From CAVUWL01 sp963787415 (lineage in GTDB: Bacteria; Actinomycetota; Thermoleophilia; Solirubrobacterales; 70-9): a DNA stretch of 64,000 bases. The notes beneath the pieces are model-generated. The model was not told where the DNA came from, searched no databases, and worked only from the letters and a program-made list of their open reading frames with translations. The position numbers were made by a program, and so were the translations under genes. Location of the stretch: the NCBI GenBank assembly GCA_963787415.1, contig CAWBCO010000001.1, forward strand, positions 62,001 through 126,000. Reading direction: 5' to 3'. Positions 50,115 to 58,223 of this stretch are shown here, piece by piece. Numbering within the stretch: the stretch's first letter is position 1; every line of letters starts with the position of its first letter.

Positions 50115-51005
50115 CTATGCAGCTGGGGTGCCGTTGGCGAGGACATCCTCCATACGCTTCGGACTGACTCCAAGCTCCTCTGCGTCAGCGCTTCCCCTAG
50201 CGCTCAGCATCGGGACCTCCATCAGCTCGGCCTCCTCCCAGGTGGCAAAAGCCTGCTCGCCGATCAGCGAGCGCAAGCTGATCAGTCCGCTGCGAATCAG
50301 TGGGAGGGGAAGGTGCAGTAGGGGGCGCGGGCGGCCCGCAATGCGGCTGACGAGATCAGACATCTGGTCATAGCTCATCGTCTCGGGGCCGGCAAGCTCA
50401 TAGCGCGGCTGTCCGGTGCCGACTGCGTTGATTACGCAACTGGCTGCGTCCTGGGCCCAGATCGGCTGGAATCGAGCCTGGCCACTGCCCGAAACAGGGA
50501 TGACAGGGAGGAAGGAAAAGCGGCGAAGCAGGGTTACCCAGGGGTCGCCGTGGTCATAGACGATCGAAGGAGCGAAGATCGTCGTCTGCAAGGGGGAGGA
50601 GCTGACCGCGCACTCGGCGAGCCACTTGGCTCGGAAAAAACGGGTGCGCTGGGCAGAGTGGGCATTGAGGGCGCTGAAGAAAATGAAGCGCCGCACACCG
50701 CCTCGCTCCGCCGCCTCCAAAAGGCGGACCGTCGCCAGCCCGTTTAGCTCCTCGATTCTATGCGGGGGTTGGTCGCGGATCGTCGCTGCAAGATGAATCA
50801 CCGTCTCGACTCCGCGCAGCGCCTGGCGCACCAAGTAGGGGTCAGACATCTCCCCGAGATCACCCAGTGCGATCTGGACGTCGACCCGGAACGCCCCCAG
50901 TCGCCTTGGCTCACGCACCAGGCAGCGAACGTCCTCGCCGCGCTCCAGGAGTTGGGGAAGCAGTCGCGATCCGATGCTTCCCGTCGCTCCGGTCAGAAGC
51001 AACAT
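50115..51005 (-). CDS. NAD(P)H-binding SDR, NmrA/NDUFA9-like
   Basis: A 296-residue atypical SDR. MLLLTGATGSIGSRLLPQLL carries the dinucleotide-binding glycine motif; DVRCLVREPRRLG and VETVIHLAATIRDQPPHRIE follow; RFIFFSALNAHSAQRTRFFR replaces the classical YxxxK centre (no Tyr-Lys pair at the usual place), as in NDUFA9-like proteins and ubiquinone-related accessory factors; IFAPSIVYDHGDPWVTLL is also typical. Convergent with groEL across the tandem terminator. Role unknown: possibly a redox sensor or accessory factor. Confidence 0.82.
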   Translation of the reverse strand: MLLLTGATGSIGSRLLPQLLERGEDVRCLVREPRRLGAFRVDVQIALGDLGEMSDPYLVRQALRGVETVIHLAATIRDQPPHRIEELNGLATVRLLEAAERGGVRRFIFFSALNAHSAQRTRFFRAKWLAECAVSSSPLQTTIFAPSIVYDHGDPWVTLLRRFSFLPVIPVSGSGQARFQPIWAQDAASCVINAVGTGQPRYELAGPETMSYDQMSDLVSRIAGRPRPLLHLPLPLIRSGLISLRSLIGEQAFATWEEAELMEVPMLSARGSADAEELGVSPKRMEDVLANGTPAA

Positions 51006-51169
51006 CGCTGCCCTCGGCTGGAGTTGGGGTCTCCCATCGCGTCGCCCCCAACCCTAGTGACCCCCTCCGCCGCCGTTCGGCGTCCCACATCCCTAAAATG
51101 TCCACTCGCGCTTGGTCGGGGCATGAGCCCACGCCCGGCACCGAAAGACGACTTAGGAGAAAGACTCGA

Positions 51170-51445
51170 ATGACATACGTCATAGCCGAGCCGTGCATAG
51201 GCCAGAAGGACAACTCATGTGTCGAGGTCTGTCCGGTCGACTGCATCCACCCGACCCCCGATGAGCCTGACTACGATTCGGTCGAGATGCTCTACATCGA
51301 TCCGGACGAGTGCATCGATTGTGATGCCTGCGTCGAGGCCTGTCCGGTTGATGCCTGCTTTGCAGAGGACCAGCTGCCGGCAGAGTGGGCCAAATATGCC
51401 CCGATCAACGCCGACTACTACAAGAACAACAGGGCTTCTGCCTAG
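51170..51445 (+). CDS. fdxA: 7Fe ferredoxin ([3Fe-4S][4Fe-4S])
   Basis: A 91-residue electron carrier. The first cluster motif is EPCIGQKDNSCVEVCP (Cys9, 17, 21, C-x7-C-x3-CP) with an extra Cys25; the second is CIDCDACVEACP (Cys48, 51, 54, 58), the pattern for a 3Fe-4S plus a 4Fe-4S cluster. The C-terminal PAEWAKYAPINADYYKN is characteristic of actinobacterial FdxA. The ATG at 51170 has TAGGAG upstream. The longer frame to 50867 lacks features and overlaps the divergent SDR. Confidence 0.94.
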   Translation: MTYVIAEPCIGQKDNSCVEVCPVDCIHPTPDEPDYDSVEMLYIDPDECIDCDACVEACPVDACFAEDQLPAEWAKYAPINADYYKNNRASA

Positions 51446-51682
51446 TTGCCGATGACCTGATCGAGCGGCTGCGAGACCACAGGCCGGCGCGATCCGATCG
51501 ACTTTCCGCATTCAAGGTCATCTGCAGGAGACGAACTGAGAGTGTCAATCATGGTGGTGCGAGGATCTGATTTTTCTCCCCTGTCCAGATGGCACCGGAG
51601 GAATGGTGTCGTCAAGAGCCGACCGTTCCCTCAACTTGAATTCGAGATTCCTGGCAAGCTGATCAGGGAGTCAGGGAGTCTC
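51446..51682. other. Convergent intergenic region, nothing recognised
   Basis: About 240 bases between ferredoxin and the convergent mrp gene. No hairpin followed by a T-tract, repeat or coding frame with protein-like features was seen. Confidence 0.4.
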
Positions 51683-52831
51683 CTACTGGACAACCGGGAG
51701 TGGGGTGCCGCTCATCGGGGCGATCTCACCTGCTCCGGGTACCGCTTGCAGAACTGGGAGCTCCTGAGGAGTGGCGGCGAGGATCCCGCGTGCTGCCTGG
51801 CGAATTGACTGCGACGCTGGGGAGTCGGGATCGGCGGTGACCAAGGGCGTGCCCCGGTCGGCGTGCTCGCGCAGGGCCTCCGAAAGCGGAACCTTGCCGA
51901 GCAAGGGAACGTCAAGCTCATCGGCCAGTTGCTGGCCTCCGCCCTCGCCAAAGATCGCCAGTCGCTCTCCGTCGGGGGTGGTGAAGCCCGACATGTTCTC
52001 GATCACTCCAAGCAGCTCGAGGTCGAACTTCGACGCCATCTCCGCTCCTCGACGGGCGACGGACTGAGCCGCGGGCTGCGGGGTGGTGACGATCACGAAC
52101 TTCGCTTGGGGCAAGAGCTGCGCGAGCGTCATCGAGACGTCACCGGTACCTGGTGGAAGGTCGAGCAGCAGGTACTCGAGCTCTTCCCAGGCGACATCCT
52201 CAAGAAACTGCTGGATCGCCTTGTGGAGCATCGGCCCCCGCCACACAACTGCGGCGTTCTCCTCGACAAAGAAGCCGATCGACATCACCTTGACACCTCC
52301 AGCCGCTTCCAGCGGCAAGATTTTTCGCTCGGCGTTGACCTCCGGTTTGCTGTTTACACCGAGCATGCGTGGAATCGAGTAGCCGTAGACGTCGCAGTCC
52401 AGGGCCCCTGCCGGATGGCCTTCCGCGCTTAACGCTGCGGCAAGGTTGGCGGTCATCGTCGACTTGCCTACCCCCCCCTTGCCCGATGCAACGCAGATCA
52501 CGTTTTTGACCTTTGCCAGGGCTCCCTGGGGCAATTTGCCACGGCCAAGCGTCTCCTGGAGATCTCCCTTCTCCTGGTCAGAGAGGACGTCGAAGCCGAC
52601 AGAAACCGCGGTCACGCCGTCGAGCTCGGAGACCTGTTGTGCCACCGCCTGTTCGAAGTGGGATCGAATCGGACAGCCGGCTGTTGTTAGCGATACGACG
52701 ATCTCAACCCTGCCATTGTCATGGACTGCGATCGAACGAACCATGCCCAGCTCAACTATCGAACGGCGCAGCTCCGGGTCGATGACGGCGCGCAGTTTCT
52801 CGGTGATCTGATCCTTGCTTGGCAGTGGCAT
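51683..52831 (-). CDS. mrp: Mrp/NBP35 family P-loop ATPase (iron-sulfur carrier type)
   Basis: A 382-residue protein. Residues 5-85 are a MIP18/DUF59-type domain (KLRAVIDPELRRSIVELGMV). The ATPase has a deviant Walker A VASGKGGVGKSTMTANLAAA (about 115-130), DCDVYGYSIPRMLG, LLLDLPPGTGDVSMTLAQLL and VTTPQPAAQSVARRGAEMA. Where many Mrp/ApbC proteins carry a CPxC Fe-S motif (after ENMS), this one has ENMSGFTTPDGERLAIFGEG with no cysteine pair, as in several actinobacterial homologues. The ATG at 52831 (MPLPSKDQ) was preferred over 52849. Likely role in Fe-S cluster assembly, adjacent to a ferredoxin. Confidence 0.9.
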   Translation of the reverse strand: MPLPSKDQITEKLRAVIDPELRRSIVELGMVRSIAVHDNGRVEIVVSLTTAGCPIRSHFEQAVAQQVSELDGVTAVSVGFDVLSDQEKGDLQETLGRGKLPQGALAKVKNVICVASGKGGVGKSTMTANLAAALSAEGHPAGALDCDVYGYSIPRMLGVNSKPEVNAERKILPLEAAGGVKVMSIGFFVEENAAVVWRGPMLHKAIQQFLEDVAWEELEYLLLDLPPGTGDVSMTLAQLLPQAKFVIVTTPQPAAQSVARRGAEMASKFDLELLGVIENMSGFTTPDGERLAIFGEGGGQQLADELDVPLLGKVPLSEALREHADRGTPLVTADPDSPASQSIRQAARGILAATPQELPVLQAVPGAGEIAPMSGTPLPVVQ

Positions 52832-53203
52832 CCGTATCCATTCTCGCAAAGCGCCGACAGCGGAGCCCGTTGGCCCCAGCGAAGGAGCCCTGGTCGCCCG
52901 ATCTAGTCCCCCGGGCTTGCCAGGCAGTCGCGATCATTGCGCAAGCTCGTGGCCTTCGCTGAGGCGCTTGGATACTGCGGCTCCGCATCCGGCGGCGGTT
53001 CACTTTCTGGAATCCGCAATGGCTTGCGGGCCGCGGCAGACCTCCTTGATGGGGATATTTCCGATCACAGACATCACGGCAGCCGGTCGCCTCAGCTGCC
53101 ACTCTCTGGTGGCCGCTACGTTGCCGACCCCGCTGGGCTGGGAAATGAGCGAATCAGGTGAGGATCCAGGATCCACAGCCGGATCGGTAGGGTGCAGGAT
53201 CTG
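52832..53203. other. Divergent intergenic region without a recognised gene
   Basis: About 370 bases between mrp (minus) and cyclophilin (plus). Short frames only, none family-like. A repeated GGATCC (53163 and 53170, GGATCCAGGATCC) lies 35 bases upstream of the cyclophilin start. It should hold promoters for both genes, but none can be placed with confidence. Confidence 0.4.
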
Positions 53204-53662
53204 ATGTCGAAGGCAACCCTCCATACCAGCGCCGGGGCGATCATCTTTGAGCTGCACGATGACGATGCCCCAGAGACCGTTGAGAACTTCCGCAAGCTGG
53301 CCGCCGATGGGTTCTACGACACACTGGTATTTCACCGGGTAATTCCCGACTTCATGATCCAGGGTGGTTGTCCGGAGGGGACCGGGCGCGGTGGTCCCGG
53401 CTACAGCTTCAAGGACGAGATCAACGACCACAAGATCGTGCGAGGGGCTTTGGCGATGGCCAATTCAGGTCCCGACACAAACGGCTCTCAGTTTTTCATC
53501 GTGACCGCGGCAGCTGCCCCTTGGCTCGACGGTAAGCACACCGTTTTCGGAGAGGTGACCGATGGAATGGATGTAATCGATGCGATTGAGTCAAGCGAAA
53601 CCGATGGTTCCGATCGCCCGCTTGAGCCCCAGCTCATCGATAGCATCGACCTCTCCGAGTAG
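53204..53662 (+). CDS. Cyclophilin-type peptidyl-prolyl cis-trans isomerase
   Basis: A 152-residue cytoplasmic cyclophilin. Active-site blocks: VFHRVIPDFMIQGGCPEGTG (catalytic Arg in FHRVI), GALAMANSGPDTNGSQFFIV, and WLDGKHTVFGEVTDGMDVID. No signal peptide. The ATG at 53204 (MSKATLHTSAG) is preferred; a GTG at 53192 adds four residues. Short for the family and of single-domain type, so a general folding helper. Convergent with the channel gene nine bases downstream. Confidence 0.93.
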   Translation: MSKATLHTSAGAIIFELHDDDAPETVENFRKLAADGFYDTLVFHRVIPDFMIQGGCPEGTGRGGPGYSFKDEINDHKIVRGALAMANSGPDTNGSQFFIVTAAAAPWLDGKHTVFGEVTDGMDVIDAIESSETDGSDRPLEPQLIDSIDLSE

Positions 53663-53670
53663 GGCTCGTC

Positions 53671-54420
53671 TCAGTCAGTCGCCGGGTCCTCGACGGCTCG
53701 TCCTTCTCCCTGGCGCCTATCGCGGTGGCGGCGAAGGGCCTCCCCCGGGCGCCAGAGGCTGACCAGACCGGCGACCAAGGTGACGAGGAAGATCTGCCCA
53801 GCCATCATCTCCAACCCTGAGATCATCTGGCCCGGCTGTCCGGCCGGGACAAGATCGCCGTAGCCGGTGGTGGTCAGGGTTGTATAGCTGAAGAAGAGAA
53901 AGTCGGAGCCCTGTGGGTGGGCGACGCCGTGAAAGAAGGCGCCTCCCTGGATTCGGGCAATCGTTCCATAGGCAAAGCTAAACAGGAGCCCCAGCACGGT
54001 GTAGACGCTTATCGCTCCGAGGATTGTCCGAAACCCAACCTCTGTCGCGGTGACAACCCGACGCAAGACGGCTGCCATAGCGACCGCCAGCAACGCGATC
54101 TGGATCAGCGAGGCGAGGTTGAGCCAGGCACGCTCCCCGGTCGCCGCCGAAATTGCCCCAAGTGCGACCGTGAGGACGGAGAATCGGACCGCCGTACGAA
54201 CCACTCGGGCGCGAGCACCGGAGCTGGTCAGCGAGACCACGGAGGTTGCGCTGGTGGCGATGATCAGCACTACGGCTGGCCAGCCGCGATTTGAGAGAAG
54301 TGAGGCGAGTACGTAGGTGAGCAGGACCAGCAGGAGGACCAGCCCAAAGGCATCGCTTATCTGCTCTGCGCGCTGTAGCCAGCGCTCGCGGGTGCGAGCC
54401 CGACGGGATGCCGAGTCCAT
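53671..54420 (-). CDS. Ion channel family protein (K+ channel-like)
   Basis: A 249-residue membrane protein. Four N-terminal helices (about 22-125) precede a two-helix pore module: TILGAISVYTVLGLLFSFAY, the pore loop with selectivity filter TTLTTTGYGDLVPAGQPGQM, and a final helix QIFLVTLVAGLVSLW. The TTTGYGDLVP filter is diagnostic for potassium selectivity. No cytoplasmic RCK domain is present. The C-terminal tail is basic. Regulation not visible. Confidence 0.87.
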   Translation of the reverse strand: MDSASRRARTRERWLQRAEQISDAFGLVLLLVLLTYVLASLLSNRGWPAVVLIIATSATSVVSLTSSGARARVVRTAVRFSVLTVALGAISAATGERAWLNLASLIQIALLAVAMAAVLRRVVTATEVGFRTILGAISVYTVLGLLFSFAYGTIARIQGGAFFHGVAHPQGSDFLFFSYTTLTTTGYGDLVPAGQPGQMISGLEMMAGQIFLVTLVAGLVSLWRPGEALRRHRDRRQGEGRAVEDPATD

Positions 54421-54462
54421 GACCGGCAGTTCGGGCGGGAGCGCTCGTTTCCTCCCAGCTTG

Positions 54463-55146
54463 CTACAGACCGACGGGATGACGTGTGACGAAACCGCTCG
54501 ACGGAACCATCTGCTGGTGCCAGCGGGGTCCGCTCACCCCGGCTGGGTCTTCACGGGTGTCGTAGCGAAGACCGGCGATCACCATGTAGACGTGTTCGGA
54601 GTTGGCGTAGATCGTGATCCAGCGGCCGACCCCCGGGACTCCCCACTGTGCAAGCTGACCCGAGACAAGGGGGGTGTTGAGAAGGCCCGCTCCGTGCAGG
54701 GCGAAGCTGACCGAGCCAGAGCAGTCATAGCCTCGCGATATCCAGTTGAGGTGTCCACCTCCCCAAACATAGGGTCGGTGGTCGATCCGGTTGGCAGCTG
54801 CGATCACCGCCTTTACCCTAGGCGGGGCATTGGGAGGAGCTAGGGCTCTGCCGTTGAGAAGCGTTGCCGCGCAGGTTTCGCTGTTCAATTCCATCCCAAA
54901 CACCCCCGGTCGACACAGCCCGGGCCCTTCGGGCAGAGGGCTCTCGATCGCCGCCGTCGCGCCTGCGGCGCTCAGCGCAGCGACCGCGCAGAGGATCGCG
55001 AGAATGAGGGCGAGCAATCGGGTTGCGGCACCGGTGCTACTTGACGCGTGTCCGGTGCCCCGCTCGCTCGGATTTGGGTAGGCCGCAACCAAGCTCCCAC
55101 TCGCAGTCCCCGATTGGAACCGTCTCGAGGTCCTCACCAGCGTCAA
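54463..55146 (-). CDS. Secreted NlpC/P60-like putative cell-wall hydrolase
   Basis: A 227-residue exported protein. A hydrophobic segment ATRLLALILAILCAVAALSA with a preceding basic stretch acts as a signal peptide or anchor. The catalytic domain has HRPYVWGGGHLNW then GYDCSGSVSFALHGAG (Cys nucleophile) and a later His in YANSEHVYMVIAG, matching the Cys-His arrangement of NlpC/P60 peptidases. The N-terminal 40 residues before the hydrophobic segment are unusually long; an internal start may be used. Likely cleaves peptidoglycan peptides. Confidence 0.77.
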   Translation of the reverse strand: MTLVRTSRRFQSGTASGSLVAAYPNPSERGTGHASSSTGAATRLLALILAILCAVAALSAAGATAAIESPLPEGPGLCRPGVFGMELNSETCAATLLNGRALAPPNAPPRVKAVIAAANRIDHRPYVWGGGHLNWISRGYDCSGSVSFALHGAGLLNTPLVSGQLAQWGVPGVGRWITIYANSEHVYMVIAGLRYDTREDPAGVSGPRWHQQMVPSSGFVTRHPVGL

Positions 55147-55558
55147 ACGTGGCTCCCCTGATGGAACCCAGAAGCATTCTGCGGCAGGTGGTCCAGATCG
55201 TCGGAAAAAATGGCGAGGCCGATCGCGGCCTCTGTGAGCAGCAGATTGGTGCCCGTCTCGCTGACCTGGGCTGGACTCGCCTGGCCGGGCTCGGTGATGG
55301 AGGCGCAGAGGCGCTCGCGCAAAGAGGGCTGAGACCGACGACAGGCAGGAGCGGCGGCGATCCGGTGTCGGCTTCTGATCATGATCTCCAGCGGGGCACT
55401 CACCTGCCGCAGTACCTTCGGCTCAGGATAATCGAAGCTGATCGGGCAGGCGAGGATTCGTGCTGGGCCGACCTCCCGCTTGCGGGAGAGTCGCCAACCC
55501 CGTACGGTGAGCGCTGAGATCGTTACCCACGCTGCGACTCGGGCCGAGGCCCGAGTTC
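55147..55558. other. 412-bp region of uncertain coding status
   Basis: Both strands are open over most of this stretch: minus 55143-55649 and plus 55023-55517. Neither gives a recognisable family. The minus frame (containing SPAQVSETGTNLLLTEAAIG and LAIFSDDLDHLPQNASG) looks slightly more protein-like, but its only starts lie inside the aquaporin gene. A 9-bp inverted repeat (55537-55545 / 55548-55556) ends the region. Confidence 0.3.
55537..55556. repeat. 9-bp inverted repeat directly before the aquaporin start
   Basis: ACTCGGGCC, GA, GGCCCGAGT. It ends two bases before the GTG at 55559 and 23 bases before the alternative ATG at 55580. A hairpin here would cover the ribosome-binding region if GTG is used, or an operator could reside here. 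Confidence 0.5.
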
Positions 55559-56497
55559 GTGGCCAAACCGGAAGCCCAGATGACGGAGAAACCCGCGCGT
55601 CCAGCCGATCCAAAAGAGTTCGATCTGGCCGCCTTTCCCCTTGCACCACGTTCGCGGCACCTCCTGATGCTCGAGTTCGGGGATCGCAAGGACTTTGACG
55701 ATCCCCGCCTGGAGTGGCGCCGTCTTTTTTCCGAGCTATTGGGAACGTTCTTTTTGGTCCTGGTTGCAGCTGGCGGCGCTCTGCTCCATGCCAAGGGTCA
55801 GATCAGCCTCCCGGCGGCCGTCGTCGCTCCCGGCCTGATGGTGATGGCGATCATCCTTTTCATGGGCGCCGTCTCCGGTGCTCACCTGAACCCCGCTGTC
55901 TCACTTGCATTCGCCTTGCGTGGGGATTTTCCCTGGAAACGGTTACCCGGCTACATCATCATCCAGCTGATCGGCGCAACGCTTGCCTGCCTCTTTTTAC
56001 TCGCAGTGTTTGGCAACGTCGAGCACCTGGGGGCCACCCTGCCGGGGGCTGGATACCACGCCTGGCAGGCGCTTTTGATGGAGATAGTGCTCAGCGCCGG
56101 TCTGCTAAGCGTTATCTTGGGTACGGCCTCCGCAGCCCAAAACGTGGGCGCGATTGCCGCACTTGGAGTCGGCGGCTATATCGCTTTGGCGGGGCTTTGG
56201 GCAGCGCCGGTAAGCGGAGTCTCGATGAATCCGGCCCGCTCGTTCGGTCCGGCACTGGTGAGCGGAGATTTCACCAGCTACTGGGTATACCTCGCCGGTC
56301 CCCTCGCCGGAGCGTTGATCGCCGTCGGCTGCGCCGTGATACTGCGCGGTCGAGGCGGCAGCTCGATTTCGCGCGCCGCGGGCTCGGGCGTGCTCGATCC
56401 GGGGAGTCTGCTCGCGCGCCAACGCCTGGCTCACGAAATCGAGACCGGCAAGGTCGATCCAATGGCGATCAGGCGCGAGGAGGAGCAGCAGCGCTAG
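55559..56497 (+). CDS. MIP family channel (aquaporin / glycerol facilitator-like)
   Basis: A 312-residue inner-membrane channel with six helices and two half-helices. Both signature boxes are present: SGAHLNPAVSLAFALRG and SGVSMNPARSFGPALVSG. The second NPA is followed by R, as usual. The selectivity position in helix 5 and the long N-terminus (about 50 hydrophilic residues) do not settle water versus glycerol. The C-terminal 40 residues are hydrophilic (REEEQQR end). Start GTG 55559 or ATG 55580 (after MAKPEAQ). Followed by a small hypothetical gene. Confidence 0.88.
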   Translation: MAKPEAQMTEKPARPADPKEFDLAAFPLAPRSRHLLMLEFGDRKDFDDPRLEWRRLFSELLGTFFLVLVAAGGALLHAKGQISLPAAVVAPGLMVMAIILFMGAVSGAHLNPAVSLAFALRGDFPWKRLPGYIIIQLIGATLACLFLLAVFGNVEHLGATLPGAGYHAWQALLMEIVLSAGLLSVILGTASAAQNVGAIAALGVGGYIALAGLWAAPVSGVSMNPARSFGPALVSGDFTSYWVYLAGPLAGALIAVGCAVILRGRGGSSISRAAGSGVLDPGSLLARQRLAHEIETGKVDPMAIRREEEQQR

Positions 56498-56545
56498 GTT
56501 GATTGCGCCCGCAAGCCGAGTTTTCAAGTTGAGAGGAGAGAGTTG

Positions 56546-56986
56546 ATGACAGGAAAGGCCGACTTCAGCGCCGAGGAGTGGGAGGTTGTTCTGGAGGCAC
56601 CGACGAGCGCCGGAATGATCGTCTCCACCGCAGAGCGGGGTGGCACCTTCCGTGAGGCCTTCGCGATCGCCAAGGCCTATACAGAGGCCCGCAAGGAGCA
56701 TGGGGACTCCTCGCTGCTCGATGAGGTCGTCTCTCACAAGCCCGAGATGGACCACACTCGGACCCACTCAGCCGCTGAGCTAAAGGAGCATGGCTTGCAG
56801 CGCATCCGCGAAGCGATCGCGCTGCTCGAGCCAAAGGCCAGCCCGGATGAGCTGGGCGAGTACCGCCGATTTGTCGTCTCACTCGCCGAGCGGGTCGCCG
56901 GAGCCAAGACTGAGGCTGGTGGGCAACCGGTGAGCGAGGCCGAGAAGGGGGCGATCGCCGAGATCACGCAGGCTCTCGGCTCCTAG
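56546..56986 (+). CDS. Conserved-looking hypothetical soluble protein
   Basis: A 146-residue, mostly alpha-helical, acidic protein: ADFSAEEWEVVLEAPTSAGM, TFREAFAIAKAYTEARKEHG, LDEVVSHKPEMDHT, ELKEHGLQRIREAIALLEPK and EYRRFVVSLAERVAGAKTEA, ending EAEKGAIAEITQALGS. It is like other actinobacterial proteins of this type but I recognise no named family. The ATG at 56546 is seven bases after GAGAGGAGAG, a good ribosome site, preferred over TTG at 56543. 48 bases after the aquaporin gene; probably cotranscribed. Confidence 0.7.
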   Translation: MTGKADFSAEEWEVVLEAPTSAGMIVSTAERGGTFREAFAIAKAYTEARKEHGDSSLLDEVVSHKPEMDHTRTHSAAELKEHGLQRIREAIALLEPKASPDELGEYRRFVVSLAERVAGAKTEAGGQPVSEAEKGAIAEITQALGS

Positions 56987-57212
56987 AGCTGCATGCAGCT
57001 ACCGACGGACGTTGGACGCTGGCCGGTGTCGGACTAAAACGGCCTGAGTTCCTAGCGGCCTTCTGAGGGAACAAGGAACCGGACCTTAACGACTTTGGGC
57101 ACCCGATCACCTCCGGAATCTTGATCGCCCGATCGCCGCCCCGGCGCCATATCCTAAGTTTGGAGAAGCCGATCCGAGTACCGTGGTCTCGAGCAAGGCA
57201 CGGCTCACGATT

Positions 57213-57989
57213 ATGAGCGGACAGGAGCTCGCCCTAGCAATCTCGGTTTTTCTCGCCTGCGCGGTTGAGGCCGTTGAGGCGCTCACAATCGTCCTCGCGG
57301 TCGGTGCAACGCGCAGCTGGTCCTCGGCCCTCGCCGGTGCGGGGGCAGCCCTCCTTCTACTTGCTGCTCTGACCGCTGCCGTCGGTCCCGCGCTGACCTC
57401 TTTACCGATTGACGCACTGCGGCTAGTGATTGGCGGTCTCCTCCTCCTCTACGGAATGCAGTGGCTGCGAAAGGCGATCTTGCGGGCGGGGGGTTTGAGA
57501 GCACAGCACGACGAGCAAAAAATCTTCAGGGAAGAGGTCGTTGCTGCCAGGGATGCGGGCCCGTCGGCAGCGGGCCTTGACGCCTATGCCTTCACGATCT
57601 CTGCCAAAGGGGTATTCCTCGAGGGATTGGAGGTCGTCTTCATCGTTCTCACATTCGGTGCCAGCCAGCACCGGATAGAGCTTGCTGCGCTTGCTGCGCT
57701 CGTCGCTGTCCTTGCGGTAGTGGCCGCGGCAATTGCGGTGCGCGCTCCTTTGGCTCGCGTCCCGGAGAATGCCTTGAAGTTCGGCGTCGGAATCATGCTC
57801 AGCTCATATGGCATCTTCTGGGGAAGTGAGGGTGCTGGAGCCCATTGGCCGGGATCTGACGCGGCGCTGTTGGTGATTATTCCCCTGATGCTCGCGGTCT
57901 CGCTGGGGATGGTCTGGCTGCTCGGCACCGTGCCCAAGCGCAACGATCGCAGACCAAAACCATCGGATGACGCGATGGCAAGCACGTGA
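57213..57989 (+). CDS. Polytopic membrane protein with two EGLE-like motifs (COG4280-like)
   Basis: About 258 residues with six to seven hydrophobic helices arranged as two related halves: LACAVEAVEALTIVLAVGAT in the first and FLEGLEVVFIVLTFGASQHR in the second, each with an E-x-x-E pair in a helix, separated by a hydrophilic loop (RAQHDEQKIFREEVVAARDA). The pattern suggests an inverted repeat metal or ion permease, as in iron permeases with REGLE, but it does not match one securely. ATG 57213 (MSGQELAL) was chosen over GTG 57183. Overlaps the next small gene by four bases. Confidence 0.68.
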   Translation: MSGQELALAISVFLACAVEAVEALTIVLAVGATRSWSSALAGAGAALLLLAALTAAVGPALTSLPIDALRLVIGGLLLLYGMQWLRKAILRAGGLRAQHDEQKIFREEVVAARDAGPSAAGLDAYAFTISAKGVFLEGLEVVFIVLTFGASQHRIELAALAALVAVLAVVAAAIAVRAPLARVPENALKFGVGIMLSSYGIFWGSEGAGAHWPGSDAALLVIIPLMLAVSLGMVWLLGTVPKRNDRRPKPSDDAMAST

Positions 57990-58186
57990 GACGCCTCAGT
58001 TCCCTGCTCGGGCTCGGGTTGGAGTTTGTGGTCGGCGACGATTGGCTTACGGCGCTCGGTGTTGTGCTGGGCTTGAGCCTTACCGCGGCAATAGCCGGCA
58101 GCGGCCCCGCCTGGCTTGTGATGCCCCTGGCCGTCCCCCTCTTGCTCGCCCTCTCCGTTTGGCGAGTAGTGCGAGGGCAGACCTAG
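57986..58186 (+). CDS. Small membrane protein, coupled to the upstream permease-like gene
   Basis: A 66-residue protein with two hydrophobic helices (WLTALGVVLGLSLTAAIAGS; WLVMPLAVPLLLALSVWRVV). The GTG start at 57986 overlaps the stop of 57213-57989 (GTGA), so it is probably cotranslated. The small size and coupling suggest a subunit or accessory of that membrane protein. No family recognised. Confidence 0.65.
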   Translation: MRRLSSLLGLGLEFVVGDDWLTALGVVLGLSLTAAIAGSGPAWLVMPLAVPLLLALSVWRVVRGQT

Positions 58187-58223
58187 CGGCAGAGTGGCGA
58201 AGATCGCTTCGACGAGCTCACGC

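Noticed and set aside
55023..55517. Plus-strand frame before the aquaporin gene
   Set aside because: Its first third is antisense to the NlpC/P60-like gene and the rest shows no family features; left as uncertain intergenic DNA.
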